In this document: positions 25,991-40,200 of the stretch, one piece after another
Position numbering within the stretch: position 1 is the stretch's first letter
How the letters are laid out: every line of letters begins with the position of its first letter
Source: Anadara kagoshimensis
Taxonomy: Eukaryota; Mollusca; Bivalvia; Arcoida; Arcidae
Assembly (NCBI GenBank): GCA_021292105.1
Contig: CM037870.1
Coordinates: forward strand, 50,160,747-50,224,746
Reading direction: 5' to 3'
DNA: 64,000 bases
Translations under genes and position numbers: made by a program
Notes under the pieces: model-generated
What the model was told of the DNA's origin: nothing
What the model saw: the letters and a program-made list of their open reading frames with translations, nothing else
The model's database searches: none

Positions 25991-26539
25991 AACATTGGAC
26001 GGGCACTGGTGTACATATCCACTTGTGTGGTTATAGTGCTGCTAGAGGGCCTTCAACCACCGCACTTATTGAAGAACCGATGATCCATAAATACTTACAT
26101 TTAGAAATTAAAAAACCTCCGTTGATCTTTAAGTATGGGCCCATCATCTATACCTTCAACGCTATCAGAGTACAGCCCTTTCCTTCTCTTATATCTGGCA
26201 TTAGTCAGACCCACCGATATCTCATTAAGAAACAGAAGTCACTGATATGTACAAGTCAGTAATAAAACATTGTACGGATAGATTGTAAATGCCAAAATAA
26301 TTCAAAATGAAATATTTATTGAAAACTGAATGATGTATCCTAGTAGGTTTGCAGATAAATTACAGGAATGTTGCTACATGAGAATAATGATCAGAGAGAA
26401 CACTCATTAATCTACAACTTATCTGATAAAAGGGTTCCATTGCACTACTCGTCAGTGAACAAGAGGCCAGCGTTGTTTATTTGGCTGTATTCAATTAATA
26501 AAATAATCTAGAAAAGACTTTAATCGATCAGAATCAGAA

Positions 26540-26730
26540 GTAATCAAAAACAAACATACAGTTTATGTTCAAATAACAACCCAAAATAAATGTAAATACT
26601 TTGTTTGAAAGCTGGCATATTAAGCTGAACACGTGAACTTCCTCTAGGGAAGTGAGGCCGCGTGCCCCGTAAGGGCATATAATTCCTGTTTAACTAGCTA
26701 CAAACGCCACGGGTGAAATCCAAATACAGA
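26540..26730 (-). repeat. Dispersed repeat R1, copy 2 (inverse)
   Basis: Inverse-complement R1 core: ACACGTGAACTTCC, GGAAGTGAGGCC, and CCTGTTTAACTAGCTAC, preceded by the family's 3' flank (ATCAAAAACAAACATAC). Confidence 0.65.
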
Positions 26731-27947
26731 ATGATAATACGGAACTATGGAGCGTCAAATAAATGTACATCTAGTATAGTTTTAGATACAGAAACATCAA
26801 AATTTTCAACATTATTGTAATAATGGCCATAAAACTTATAGAGGGTCTTGGTAGGCATTATCTAGCAATCAACCAAAGAATCAAGCTATATTGGCTATAT
26901 CTGATTCAGAAAAAAAAACTTTCAAAAAATTGGTTCGAGTGATTTTGAATAAGAATTTCGTACACATGATGGGAATTTCAAAGCCAAATTCACGGTACAG
27001 CAATGAGAACGAAAGTAACTTGAACATATGCCACTTTAGTTCTCTGATATTTAGAAAAATGATGACGTCAAAATACTGGCAAAAGCAAATTAAGAGTATA
27101 TGATGAAATCTGTTCACATATTTAAAGATAAACTTTTGATGCTTGCTAAATAGAAAAATATCATTCATTGAATACGGGATTTCAAAGTTTTCCCTTACTT
27201 ATACTAATTCAACCCAAGACATTCTGAAGCATTTCAAGTAATTTTTATAACATGCCAATGTTAATCATAAATGGTAAAATATGACAAGTTACAAGTAAAA
27301 TTAAGATCATGAAAAACAAACTTGAACATTATAAAATACAAATAGGAAATTCACGACAAGCAACCATGTTTCTTTTTACAAACAACACAAAAATAACCCA
27401 AAAAATGAAAAAAAAAATACGACCATCACATATAAGAAACCGTGTCAATAATTTTAAATTTGTCCATTTTATAAAACAAAAATCTGACGATACTTCTGAT
27501 ATTAAACGTGTTGCAAAAAGGGTATTTTCAGAACTGTGACAATTCTAAACAAATAAAAAGACACCATTGTCAAAAACACCAGCAATACAGTTCGTTTCCT
27601 TTAGAAGTATGATTCGAACACGGTGGGAATATAGTTTATTACAATTAAATTCAATTTTGGATGAATAGAAAATATTTTTTCCTATTAGGTCAGTAGATTT
27701 TGTATCAAGTATTGACAATTTTTTGTGAGTTTGTTGGAAAATACAACTTTTTTCTTGCATTTTCCATGTACACTCCATTTGTCGATATAAGAATGCCACC
27801 AAACGTATTTTTAGAAATGAGGTAAGCTTTCATAATATTCTCAAAGCAACTGCTTGTAGTGGGATTTAGAATGGAAAATGTTTGTCCGTTCGGACTCCTT
27901 GGTTTTCAGGTAACTATCACATTATACATGATACCAAACATAAATAA
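26731..27947. other. Intergenic or transporter 3' UTR; nothing recognised
   Basis: AT-rich, with short ORFs on both strands that lack codon bias or splice support. The right part is presumably the 3' UTR of the SLC6 transporter. Confidence 0.5.
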
Positions 27948-28184
27948 TTACAAGTGAGTAGAAGCTACAACAGTTGTTCCGTTCTCATATACAGTTGGAG
28001 TATAAGCATTATTGATATATCCATTGATGTGCGTGTCAGGGCTAGCGTGGTTACTGTCCATGTACGGTGTTCCCCAGTTCTCGTGTGTCGACATTCCATA
28101 CGGTTCAACTCTTATATCCATATCTAGAGGAGTCTCTTTTTCGTCTTCTGTCTTGTTTGGTCCCCAGTTATCACGTGGAGTACA
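27948..28184 (-). CDS. SLC6 terminal exon: cytoplasmic tail
   Basis: Starts phase 0 after TTTCAAG with CTPRDNWGP, a typical SLC6 post-TM12 motif. It has 78 residues rich in Asn, Thr and Tyr and ends ASTHL-stop; the C-terminal T-H-L is weakly like a class I PDZ ligand. Confidence 0.85.
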   Translation of the reverse strand, partial: CTPRDNWGPNKTEDEKETPLDMDIRVEPYGMSTHENWGTPYMDSNHASPDTHINGYINNAYTPTVYENGTTVVASTHL

Positions 28185-31100
28185 CTTGAAATGGAAAAAA
28201 AATTGAGAACATGTTTTGCAGTAGCCATTACAACAAAAAAGATACAACCAACAAATGGAACAAGAAAACAACAAGATTGCAAATTTCTCCAGATTTTTGG
28301 CGGACACTGGATTTTGCGTGCGATAAGAGGGTCATGAGGTTTAAGTATAATATTTGTTATCGTTATACGCTGGTTTCACTTGAAATAGGGGAGAGCTGGT
28401 TTGGCAACGTGTGTGCAATAGACTGTGTACTTGTTTGAAAAAGTTTGTCACTTTTTATTCCATGAAGGACACTGTTTCAAGCAGACCATCCTTATTAACA
28501 AAATAATGAGAGAAATCACGATTTACGAACCCCTATTATTAATTTTTCAAGTTATTGACTTTTCATAAGGAATATTCATATAGAAGGATTAATCCAAGAC
28601 ATTGGTAGATTTATGATTCCAAAAATAATGCATGATTCTCCTTATAAAGACAAAATAGACACTTTTGTTCCCTATACGTAAATGTACTGGTCTAAAACAA
28701 ATATTTAAATTAAAGGTCAAGCGGGCAGGTCAATGTCGTTTGCCTTTAGTGCAAGTTGATGAAAGTGTGCAATAAAAACTTGTTTAAGCTTTTTCCATAA
28801 CAAAGGCTATAGTTTAGATACATCCTGTATTCTCGATTTATATTTACCTCGACTCCTTTTCTGATGGCGTGGACTACAAACCAAAGTGGAATAAAGATCA
28901 GCGGACAAATGACTATCAGCAAACCTATGATCTCTACCCATCCAGGTTCTCCTTCTATCGGCTTGTATTGTAGACCTTTAACTATGATTACAGCCTTAGT
29001 AACAAAACATAAATACAAACAATCAAAATAATTAATAAAAACTTTAAAATAACACAAAGTAAAATTAAATTGATGATGAAAAATTACTTGGCATTGATCA
29101 GACTCATCAAGATAAAAACATAGCAAAGCAGAAAGAAAAACCACAGACGTTTAATATATATTAACCACAATTTTACGACCATTTTGCATAGTGATCAGGT
29201 TATATCATATTCTCATCCTACTTTTCCAACATTGGGTATAGTTTGGTCACTTTGTCAGCGTGGAATATCGATATGGCATTAAAAACTATCGTAGATAAAA
29301 TGTCATTACTGCATTGTATGGATTTGTCTTTAACACGAGTTGAAATACTTATATTTTATATATTTAGGCTTACACCAATTACACTGTGATCAGAGGTGCT
29401 GTGGTCTATAAGCGTTAGCTTTCAACCGAGGTCTCTAAAATGCAATATAACAACAGCAAAAGCAAATAAGAATACGGCACAGCAAATGACAAACGAACTT
29501 ACTGATTATAAAACTCCAGACTTCAGGCATGAGGCGCCAGTATTGTAAAGCAGTAGAACACACATAAACGACCAACACGTTACAAGAGAGATAACTCGTA
29601 CTTACCGTTAGTCCAATTGGTGAAATTACAACCCATGTTATTCCAAAATATATAAAACTTGCTCTAACCACTATATGTTTACCCAACATCATTTCTATAT
29701 CTGATTTAAATCTAAAAAATCCTACATAAAATAAATAAATAAATAAATAATTAATTAATTAATCAACCATTTAATTATTAATCAATTTAATGATTAAATA
29801 AATAAAGAAATCAATCAATCAATCAATCAATAAATTCATGCAACTAAAATGAATAAATGACGAATTACAACAACAAAATGTGATATCTATCTGCTCAAAG
29901 TACAGAGGTCAACAATGGTTACACGTTGAAGTTGTGGCCAAATTGTAATGTGCCTTAAACATGTACATGTATAAACTTTATACCGCAAATAGTACAGAAA
30001 CACTTGTTTACGCAAAGTGTGTTTAGCGTCTAAAAGAAGTATAGCTGGAATGTTCATGATCAAAGACTGAAGATTACCAGAAAAAGGTTAGGGAATGACG
30101 GCGTTTTAGATTAGACAATAAAACTCTACTATACAACTTTAGCTGGCAACTAGTTTTTGTTCGAGGGGATATTACTTGATGGTTAGTGATTAGAACCCAC
30201 CCACCTCCAAAGATCTTGAGAGAGATAAGTCCGAACTGTTACTGGCAATTTTACGAGCATGATTGCCTTCCGTTAAATTACTTTTGAAGCTTTAAATGTG
30301 CCATTCAATTATAAAAACAAAAGTTATCTCGCTTGCATCGTAATGCAAGACACAACTAGACAACCACCACTTAACAAGTTCCTAAAAATACTGAGTTGGA
30401 CCGGCATATTATTGAAGAATCGGCTCTAAAATCTGAAAAATGACATTTTTTATGAATTATTTATATTATTTTCATTATATACCGACCAAATGATCCGGCG
30501 TTTCTAGGGACCGGTTTTCAGAGTAGTGAAGAGCGAACACTTTCTTGCACACGCCTCAGATGTCAGATCTGCCATGTAGTTTTTAATGCACCATTTCATA
30601 AAAATAACATTTTTTTAAAAACAAATTGGAAACTACTTACCATAGAGATATATAACAGCAATGACCTCGAACAGACCGACAAATAGTAACGGGAATCCAC
30701 CAACGTATGTATCCACGACATTAAACAGGTAATATCCTCCCTAAAATGTAAAATACAATTAACAGGTAATAACCTCCCTGAAATGTTTAATTTATTTAAC
30801 AGGTATTTTGCGAATTAGTCATTTTAACATCACTAATGGAGTGTATACATCAACACCGCTATGTAGCGTTATACTGTGTAATCAACTCCTTTGCCTGTGA
30901 CGTTTTGACGTCGCGAGTTCCCCAAATAATGTCGAAGAACAGAAACATGAAGTAATGGAATCCAATGGAAATTATTTTTCTGCACAAATGTTAGGGGATA
31001 TCCTGTGATGGACCCCATTGTTCACCTATATGTGACAAGAAAAAAGATGAAAATATGCAAAAACTGTGATATTTAAAGGGTTTTGTACATGTACAAAGAT

Positions 31101-31225
31101 TGTTATTAAAAGCCTAACTTATGCCCTCCATTGACATGCATACTTAATTTAATTATGTTCAGTCGATTATTTGGGTGTTTAAGGTCCGAAAAATAGCTGA
31201 TGAACGTAAGTCATAGTAAAACGTA

Positions 31226-31260
<35 letters not shown>

Positions 31261-34200
31261 ATTAGAAACACAGACAAAACGAAAACCACAAATTATTTCG
31301 ATTCAAAATCGATGACAAAATAAAATAATAATATAAAAAAATTCAAAAGAAAAACTTACTCGAGTTGTCATGGGTAGACCAAGTAAAAATCCAGTGGCAC
31401 AAATTGCAAACCGGAAACCAAATACTCGCCATTTTGTTGTTAGCCATTGTCGTAATTCATCAACAAAACCAGTGATTACAGTTTCGACAATAGAGAACTA
31501 CAAATAAATCATAGCATCTTTATATAACATACTTGTATTTCAAAACAAACATACCTATCCATGACCGAATCACAAGCACGTAAACTTCCAGAAGGGAAGA
31601 ACGACCGGGTGCTCCGGAGGAGTAAGCACCCTCCGCACATCTAAATTTGTATAGCTATCCTATCGCATAACTAACGATTAATTTCCAATTTCTCCATCCA
31701 CATTTTTTCCATCCCATTGAAAAAAAGTTTATATTTGAGTGTCTTTACCCTTCACGCCAGTTTGTCTTTTTGTATTGATTTATACAATCATTGTTAATTA
31801 ATGCTCTTTTAAAGCAGATCTGTTACTAGACCAAAAAGAGGAAAGACATATTAACTTATTTATTTGCTCGCTGTCTACTACTTAATTTGTAAGACTGTGG
31901 GAGTATAGGTAATTGAATGGAAAGGCGATCATGAGTAATGAAAAGTTTATGATGACCGAATAGATGAACATATCCAATGAAACCAAAATAGGGTTCCACT
32001 ATTGGCTGTGTTTCAGGTCCATCAAACAGAACCACGTTACTGACATATTCAAATTACTACACGAACAGCATGCTCAAATGAATGATTTTTCTACTTGGTC
32101 CGACATAGCTGTTGTGATCTATTGTACATGTGTTGTTGTTATCTTGAAATTGCTTTATTAAAAAATCTTACCAAAGAACTGAATCCAAGGATTGCCATCA
32201 TGAAAAAGAACAGAACTGACCATAGTGGAGAGACGGGCATTTGTGCCAAACCTTCTGGATAAACAATAAAGGCTAAACCAGGACCTGGAAAATAATAAGA
32301 GCAATGTGAAGAAGTAGCTCAAAACAAATCTATTTTAAAAAAGCAAGAGATCATGATTCCATGAGGTCTGGTTCATTACAAGAGGAGTGATGTTGTTGTA
32401 TTATTATTATTTTTTTTTTGCGAAGAGGAGGAGTTCATTTATCTCTAATGATTATTCAAAGAACAAGGTCGTGTACATACATGAGTTGTGCGAGTGGGTT
32501 TCGTGGTCTCTCATGAACTAGCACGCACTTAGGGCAAATATAACGTGCTTGCTCACAGAGTCAGTATGTCAAAGACCATCGTACCATTCCCCCATTAACA
32601 TTATCCTGGCACCGAATCAACCAGGTGATGCCCTGTCCTTTAATATGGAACACCAAGCGAGGAAACCGTGTCTCCAATTTTAAAGTCTTATCTAGACATA
32701 ATCGGAGTTCGAACTCATGACCTCAGCTCTTGAGAGCTTTGAGGCGGGTGCTCTACAACGGAGCCACTGATGCAGTTCATCACAGGACGAAGTCAACGGA
32801 TGGAGGACGTAGTTTTAGGGTTTGGTTAGTATAATTGCATATTAACTACACGAGAAAACAGGAGTAGGAGAGAGTTTCATTTGATGCCATGTGCTTTTGA
32901 TTGGGGTTACATTTATTTTATTAAAATTATTTAAAGTAAATTGTGCTATGTCCATGATTGCATTAGCTTTTACCAAGTAAATGTTTTCGCTTCTAAACCT
33001 TTATACAATTTTAACCATCACTGAATGGTGCACCGTGTGGTACAGTGCGCCTTATTTTAAATGTTTGAAATGTTTGTAAATTTGTTCATTGTATGATAAA
33101 CATAAGTTTAGTCTAATTTTTTAAGTGGGTGTATCTAAGAACCGCTAAATTGTTTAAGTAGATTAAGGCCGCTGTAATACATGTATAACTTTTACCACAA
33201 CACCAAACACACTCCAGTGCCCGTTTAAAATCAAGCATTTGAAATTAGTAGACCCAGTCCTTTGTTTGTTTTCTTCCATCATTCGCTTGTATTTTGTTGT
33301 ATTTTTGCTTGCATTGACTGTCGCCAAGTATATGTTTTTGATTTATAAATGGTTATCTTCTACGGCGGCATGAAAGGGCCGGAAAAAAATCGATCGATTA
33401 GTTTATCATTCGCACAAAATTTTCATTTGATCCTTCTACGCCGCCGTAGTCTTCTTAATCAGATCATTTACCACTTTTAGCCACTTCGTCGACCGATACA
33501 CCTTTCGCTTTCGCCATAAATCCAAGAACTGAAAAGATGACAAATCCGGCGTAGAAACTCGTCATACAGTTTATGATCGGAATTAAAAATGCATCTCTGA
33601 AAACAAATGAAAAAGAATGTGTTAATCAAAATCATTGATACCAATCGATGTCCAAACAACAAAACAAAATAAAACCTTTGAAAAGTGGCAAAATTAAAAC
33701 ACGTCAACACCAACCAGAAAAGTGAGACCGAGTAATGCGGAAGAGTAAGTACCTCCTGTTAAGCTACACCTGCCACGTGCGAAATTTAATATGACACCAA
33801 TATACTGATATTTGTTTTAAACCTTTAATGAAATTAACACCCATTAAAATGATTACGTTTCGCAGTATATTACTTTATTGTAGACTGAAATAAAAAAAAA
33901 ACCTACATATTTTAACATCATCAACCCTATGTGATGTCCTAGATAATCGTTACTTTATTAGATTTTTTTAAAGTTAGTAAAACAATCAAAAACAAACATA
34001 TCGGTCTGTGTCGTCCAAATCACAATCACGAAGGAAAGTAAACAAGCGGTCCATGGGCCTTAACGCTCACCTGAGGGTATGTACATATCTCCTGCAGAGG
34101 TTCAATGGTCAACTACATTAATGAAAGAGAACGTCCAAATTTCCAGCAGTTACGGCCAATTATGCAAGGAATTTTAACTTGTCTTAAGAATGCTACATAT

Positions 34201-37200
34201 AAAATATCTAAAGACTAGCTGCAGTATATTATTTATAAACAACTAAAATAGTAAAAACAAAAGTACAAACGTGAAAAGGGACATTTCAGATTTCGTTTAA
34301 ATCTGTGACCTTGACCTTTCAACCCATGACCTTTATTTATATATCAAAATGATTGTAAGGCCAATGCCTATAATACTCCCATTTTACATGCCTGTAAAAA
34401 GTTCATAGTTTTTTTTTTAAAAATTTACCATTTCAGTATTCGTTTGTATGTGACCTTGTCCTTAGAACTCATGGCCTTCATTTATATATCAAAATGATTG
34501 AACATTGCGTCACTACTACAATATTCTAATATACATGCCGATTCAAAGAAGCGATATGATGTTGGGCATAAAAACTTTTGAGGGACTTGATAATGGGCTT
34601 GCAATATCCCCGAGTCAACAAGTATGTATTTGTATTTGGTCCCATTGATAATGTGCAATATTTACGTTCTCGCAGACATCCTTAACAAATAAAACGGTAT
34701 CTTAAATTTATTTTCTTGATGGAGAGGTCACTTATTCAACACCATAAATGTTTTATTTTCATAAATCTCCGTTTTATATCAAACGTACCTGAGAGTTAAG
34801 TTGTCAAATTTATTATAACTTGCCATAGCTATTAATCCACCAGAACAAACACTTAATGAATAAAATATCTGCACTGCTGCATCGCTCCAAGTCTGTAAAC
34901 ATAAAAAACAAACACTTAATGAATAAAATATCTGCACTGCTGCATCGCTCCAAGTCTGTAAACATAAAAAACAAACACTGAATGAATAAAATATCTGCAC
35001 TGCTGCATCGCTCCAGGTCTGTAAACATAAAAAACAAACACTGAATGAATAAAATATCTGCACTGCTGCATCGCTCCAAGTCTGTAAACATAAAAAACAA
35101 ACACTGAATGAATAAAATATCTGCACTGCTGCATCGCTCCAAGTCTGTAAACATAAAAAACAAACACTTAATGAATAAAATATCTGAACTGCTGCATTGC
35201 TCCATGTCATAAAAAATAACAACAAACATTTTACATAACTCCATGTCTGAAAACATAAAAACAGACAATAAATAAAATATCTGTATTGCTGCATCGCTCC
35301 ATGTCTAAAAAATAACAAAAAACATTAAATGAATAAGACATTTGAACCGCTACATCGTATTAAAGAAACGACTGATTCTTCAAGTTCTACCTCATATTTA
35401 GTTAGACTAATTGCTCAACTTTGACCTCGAAAGGTTACATTTGTAGTAGTATGTCAAACGTGATGACTTCTATTGTCAACTTTCCTACTGTATGTAGCTA
35501 TATACCTAGTACTCCTGCTTATGGTATATTTGATTCAACAATATTTACAATATGGCCGTATCTCTCTTCGATGAAACATACAGAAGCAATTATTGTATTT
35601 AAATTCCCGTTGAAAGACAATAGGGGTCATGTCCCTTGATGTGTATCAATTTTCCCGCAATATTACGTCACGTCCGCACAGGGGGGGGGGGGGGCACGTG
35701 GTAATGCGAGATACGCGATCTCGCATGGCTGAAAACCCTATATCACAGGAGCAGATATGGAAAAAATAGCGTCAATGTACAAAAATTTTATTAAAAGAAA
35801 GAATTGTAAATATAAGAAATGACATTTCTGTTCATTACCCCTTGAAATACCATGATCAGAATGTCATTTCTTAATTAATACGCGATAGTAGAGAACGTTA
35901 TGTATACAACGAAGCAAGCTGCTTACAAATTAATTGTTGACGCATGGATATTGCAAGCCCTGACTTATCAGGGTCCTCCAGAATTACATGGATATTTATG
36001 GCATCCCATAGTTCTATTGCCTTACGCTAAATTTTGATTACACACGTGGATGTAGCCAGCTAAACAGGCGGTGCTTACCCTTCCGGAGCGTCTGGACTCA
36101 CTTCCCGGGTAAAAGTCAACATGTTAAATAATTTTTTTTGTCAGTTTCATAGTTTTTGGTTTGCTTTGGTAACAAGTTTCATATTGGGACATTGTATTTT
36201 GATACCATAGGAAGCAGGCGTTTACTAGTTTTTATTGGAACCATAAGTATGGAGTAATGATAGCAAGACATGCGCAGTTGATACGCCACATCATAACCAC
36301 ATCTTCTGCAACGGAGTCAAAATATTACCCATATTTGATGCCACCTTTATTATTTAGGAAACATATCTTGAATAATTAAATGCATAAACTTTAACCCACG
36401 TTACGGCCCATATCCCCATTTCCCCCCATTCTCAATTTTTACCAATGTTACTAGCTTTACAGGAGGTGCTTACCTTTCCGGAGCATCCGATCTCACTTCC
36501 CCGGTGGAAGTTAACGTGTTTAAGGTATTTCGGTAGTTTTAGAAGTGTGCACTTTCCTTTAGTATTTTGAGCTTGGCGTGAATTTGTATGTATAGTATTT
36601 TTTATCTGCCATTTGAAAGCAATTGTTCAGAAATTGTATAAATCTTCCCACTCAGCTATATGTGTTCTTGGAGCACCAGGTACATAATTTTTCGTGATTG
36701 ATTAATTAACTTACATTTGCATCTAACAATCGGTCTAGTTTTGGTGTTAAGTAAAATGATATTCCGTCTTGGTATCCATCCAGTGTCAAACCACGAACAA
36801 GCAAGACTGTTAGTAACACATACGGAAATATAGCTGTGAAATAAACAACCTGAAAAAAATATTGAATAATCATTTATCGCCTCGACCAACATTAATTTAT
36901 CAGACATCAACTGAAAAGTCCATAACTGGTCTAATATAAAATGTTCAACCTGCCTTAAAGGCCACCTCTATGTAAAGGCCAGGTGGTTATAAAGGTCAGT
37001 AGAATTGTATCCCAATTGTTCTTTGTTCATATTATTTGAACCTGTATATAAAGACCATCCGCCCTTTAAAGCCACTTTTACTGGTTCCTTTTTGTGGCCT
37101 TTATAGACAGGTTCGACTGTAAAAACAAAGACGTAGAAAATTTCTTACATGGCATTTAACATATGTAATAACGCTTTGTTAATTTCTTTATTTCTTATCC

Positions 37201-40200
37201 TATTTTGATTTTACACTTGGTCAGTGTAGTGAAAATTACAGATGATTACCTCCCCACTCTTCCGAGCACAACTGGATTTTGAATGATTTGCCAGTTTTCG
37301 AAGTTTTACTTTATTATTATTATTATTATTATTATTGGAGATCACAGCTTATAAAAAATGAACGAACACTAGATAATTACAGAATGGTATGTAGCTAAAT
37401 GAAAGGTTTTAATTAAGTAACAGTTTTTATATACAGGTTATTAAAATGAATCAACTTGGAATATGATTCCATTTAAAAAGAAACCTTACTTGTTGGTGTT
37501 GCCAATATTAGAGCTCACATATTAAATTAAACGATAACAATTCCATATCAAAGTACAGAGAACTTTGACGTGTAAATGTATACTTGAAAGTAAACCCTAC
37601 TCGTGAAGACTTTTATTTGTAGCCCCCACTTAAATATTTATTTTGTCTCAAAAACCCCAAAATGACTCAATCAAGCTTATGCCACCTTCTGTAAAAAACG
37701 AATCATACCATGGTTTGATAAAGATTATTTAAATACAATACCTTTCCAGAGTTTGGATGCCTTTACTTAACACGATGCAGGTAATGGCCCATGCAACGAA
37801 CAAACACAAGGCTAATTCCCATTTCACACCCCATGTCATCAATACTACCCGATATATCTAAAGCCTTATAACTGAAATATAGATACACAGTCAATCAATT
37901 GATATGTTTTATTGTAATATTTTTATATTAAAATATAGATAGTTGAAGTTAAATACATGTAGTTTGTATATCGTTCATATTGCGATCACCGACTTAAAGT
38001 AAAATAACAGCTGTGCGAATAACAATCCCAGAGCAAAGATAAAACTTTGAAACTAGAACATTGCGTTAAACAAATATATTCAGAGTAATTTTGGACATAG
38101 AGACATCATACTTATCAACAATATTGTAATGATGGCCATAAACTAGGTTTGAATATTCTTGCTTCAGCAATTTCTTTGTGAAACAAATACATCACAAGAA
38201 AGAGAAGCACATATATTGCTGTAAATTAAAGGAAACTTGACAATAGAAAAATTTGTCATTACGTTTGTCATGCATCTTCAAATGCCGCTTTCGTGGATGT
38301 CGTAATTGGTCTAAATATGTAGCATAATTTGAAGAATCATGGTCATTGGTCACATTGACACACTGGTATCCAGTGATGTGGTTGAAAAACTGCTGTGTGA
38401 CCCTAATACATCGCTTCATTTATTACCGACTATCGTTATCAGTAAAGAAAGACATATAGATATCATTTTAAATAACAATATTTTACTTAACTGACAGAAT
38501 AACACTTAACACAATGGATATTCAAACTGGTCTGGACATGCAATGAAATATTACCAAATGATAGTCGTAGGCGTTTTATGTATTTTGCAGTAAAAATAAT
38601 AAAAAACATTTAGATAAGTTTCGTGATTTGTTTTAACTTACTTCCATATTCTCACTTGCAGTCATGTCTGATTTGTTGTTGTGTGAAACATTAACTGAAA
38701 ATAATTACGGCGCTGAACATTTACCTGATCATATTAGCTAATGTTAATTTTAAATTAAAACTTGCTATTTGAAAACATTTACTTGGCATCAACGGCATCA
38801 ACGGCATCAACTAAGGTAACCAAGAGCACAAGAAGAAACAAGCCAACAAGACAATAAAATACACACATATATTTTTGCTTTTGTTCTGGAATTTCTTATT
38901 GTTAATGTTCAGGTAGTTCAGCATTTTGTGGATATAAATCCTGTTTAAACTTGCCTAATAATTCTTCAAATTCCATGTTATCCGCTTGTGCGTCGTTATC
39001 TTTGATTTTGCTTATAATACTACAATACTTAGCAACACTAAAGTTGTGTCCATTTTCTTATTTTCAATTATATAACCGACTAGATACAAGTTACAGGCAT
39101 GACATGTTTTCATATTGAATAGGTTGTATGAATTTCCATGAAACATATTTTAGAAGGTTTATTTCTATATTTACCGCACTCCAGTCTTGTTCCATTCCAG
39201 GGATCTAACAATGAATCGTTTTGGCTACCATCACGACAATGACACGTGTTCCAATCATTTCCACATCCGATCCATGGTAGTTGGCTTGTCATTGACACCC
39301 CCAGATAATACAGACACCATGCAATGATGACACAGTAATAAATAGCTATCAATGCTGATACTATAACCATGGCAAACCCAAGACCTAATGAAAGAAATAA
39401 TGGAAATAAAAACATAAAATGTTTTTCAACTTTAGTTAGACAAAGCTGATAAGCACATGCACATGACAAAACCCAAGCAAAGCAAAGAAAAGCTAAAGTA
39501 GAACAAATTCAGTGAATTACGAATTTAGGATCAAATGGCGGTGGGTACTTTTTATGATTTGCATTGTTCAAAGGACAATAGCTTCCAGGAAAATGAACAA
39601 ACCAACTTGGGTTAATGAAAAACACATCATTTGCTTTGGTTTCGTATAAGAGTGCTTTAAAGTTTTGGAGAATTATTCCAGACGAGAAGGGACAGAAAAC
39701 GACTAATTAGAAAACAAGACACGACAAATACAAAAATAGACCATAAGTAATAAAACTCCCAACTTTTGAAGCGGACCAAGACCCAGTGCTAAAGGGGCCA
39801 TGTACCATTTGAATAGGCATGTAGTAAAGAATTAAAACATGATGTAAATGTGTTTGATGATAATCAGCATAGTCAAAGAACAAAGGAAATTTAGATAATT
39901 GGATTGTAATATTTAACTATCGTAGTCACCGAAATACCAAAGAAAAAAGTAAGTTGTATAGATAATTGATTGTACAACAATTTCCATTTAAAATGTATTG
40001 AATAAATTAAATATTGTAGATGACTAAATGTCACTCACAGAGTCACACCAAGAAAACTTTAGTACAAATCGCGTAAAAACTCAATTTTAACGTACATCGT
40101 ACAACCATTAAGGCTTTTGTTCCGGTTTAACCAGAACACATTCATTACAACCACTCTATTAACATACAAACTTAAATATTTTTATCCCCCCTTTTCGAAG

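Larger units (their letters stand above)
34583..35968. repeat. Inverted repeat pair around the TM6 exon
   Basis: GGGCTTGCAATATCC and GTCAACAA at about 34590-34612 recur in inverse orientation at 35934-35960. They may be ends of one old element or two copies of one repeat in opposite directions. Confidence 0.5.

Noticed and set aside
26023-26262. 79-residue plus-strand ORF near 26.1 kb
   Set aside because: No splice support or recognisable motif; adjacent repeat-like sequence and no conservation signal visible.
27545-27802. 85-residue minus-strand ORF downstream of the SLC6 stop
   Set aside because: Lies in the presumed 3' UTR, with no splice signals or recognisable protein features.
30850-30873. 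CAACACCGCTATGTAGCG resembling the TIR of the 41.2-kb transposon
   Set aside because: Only one end, with mismatches and no partner within reach; at most a relic.
34779-35318. 179- and 151-residue repeat-protein ORFs on the minus strand
   Set aside because: These are readings through the 63-bp acceptor array. Only the frame containing [11 protein letters not shown] is part of the transporter exon, and only the last 104 nt are normal coding sequence.
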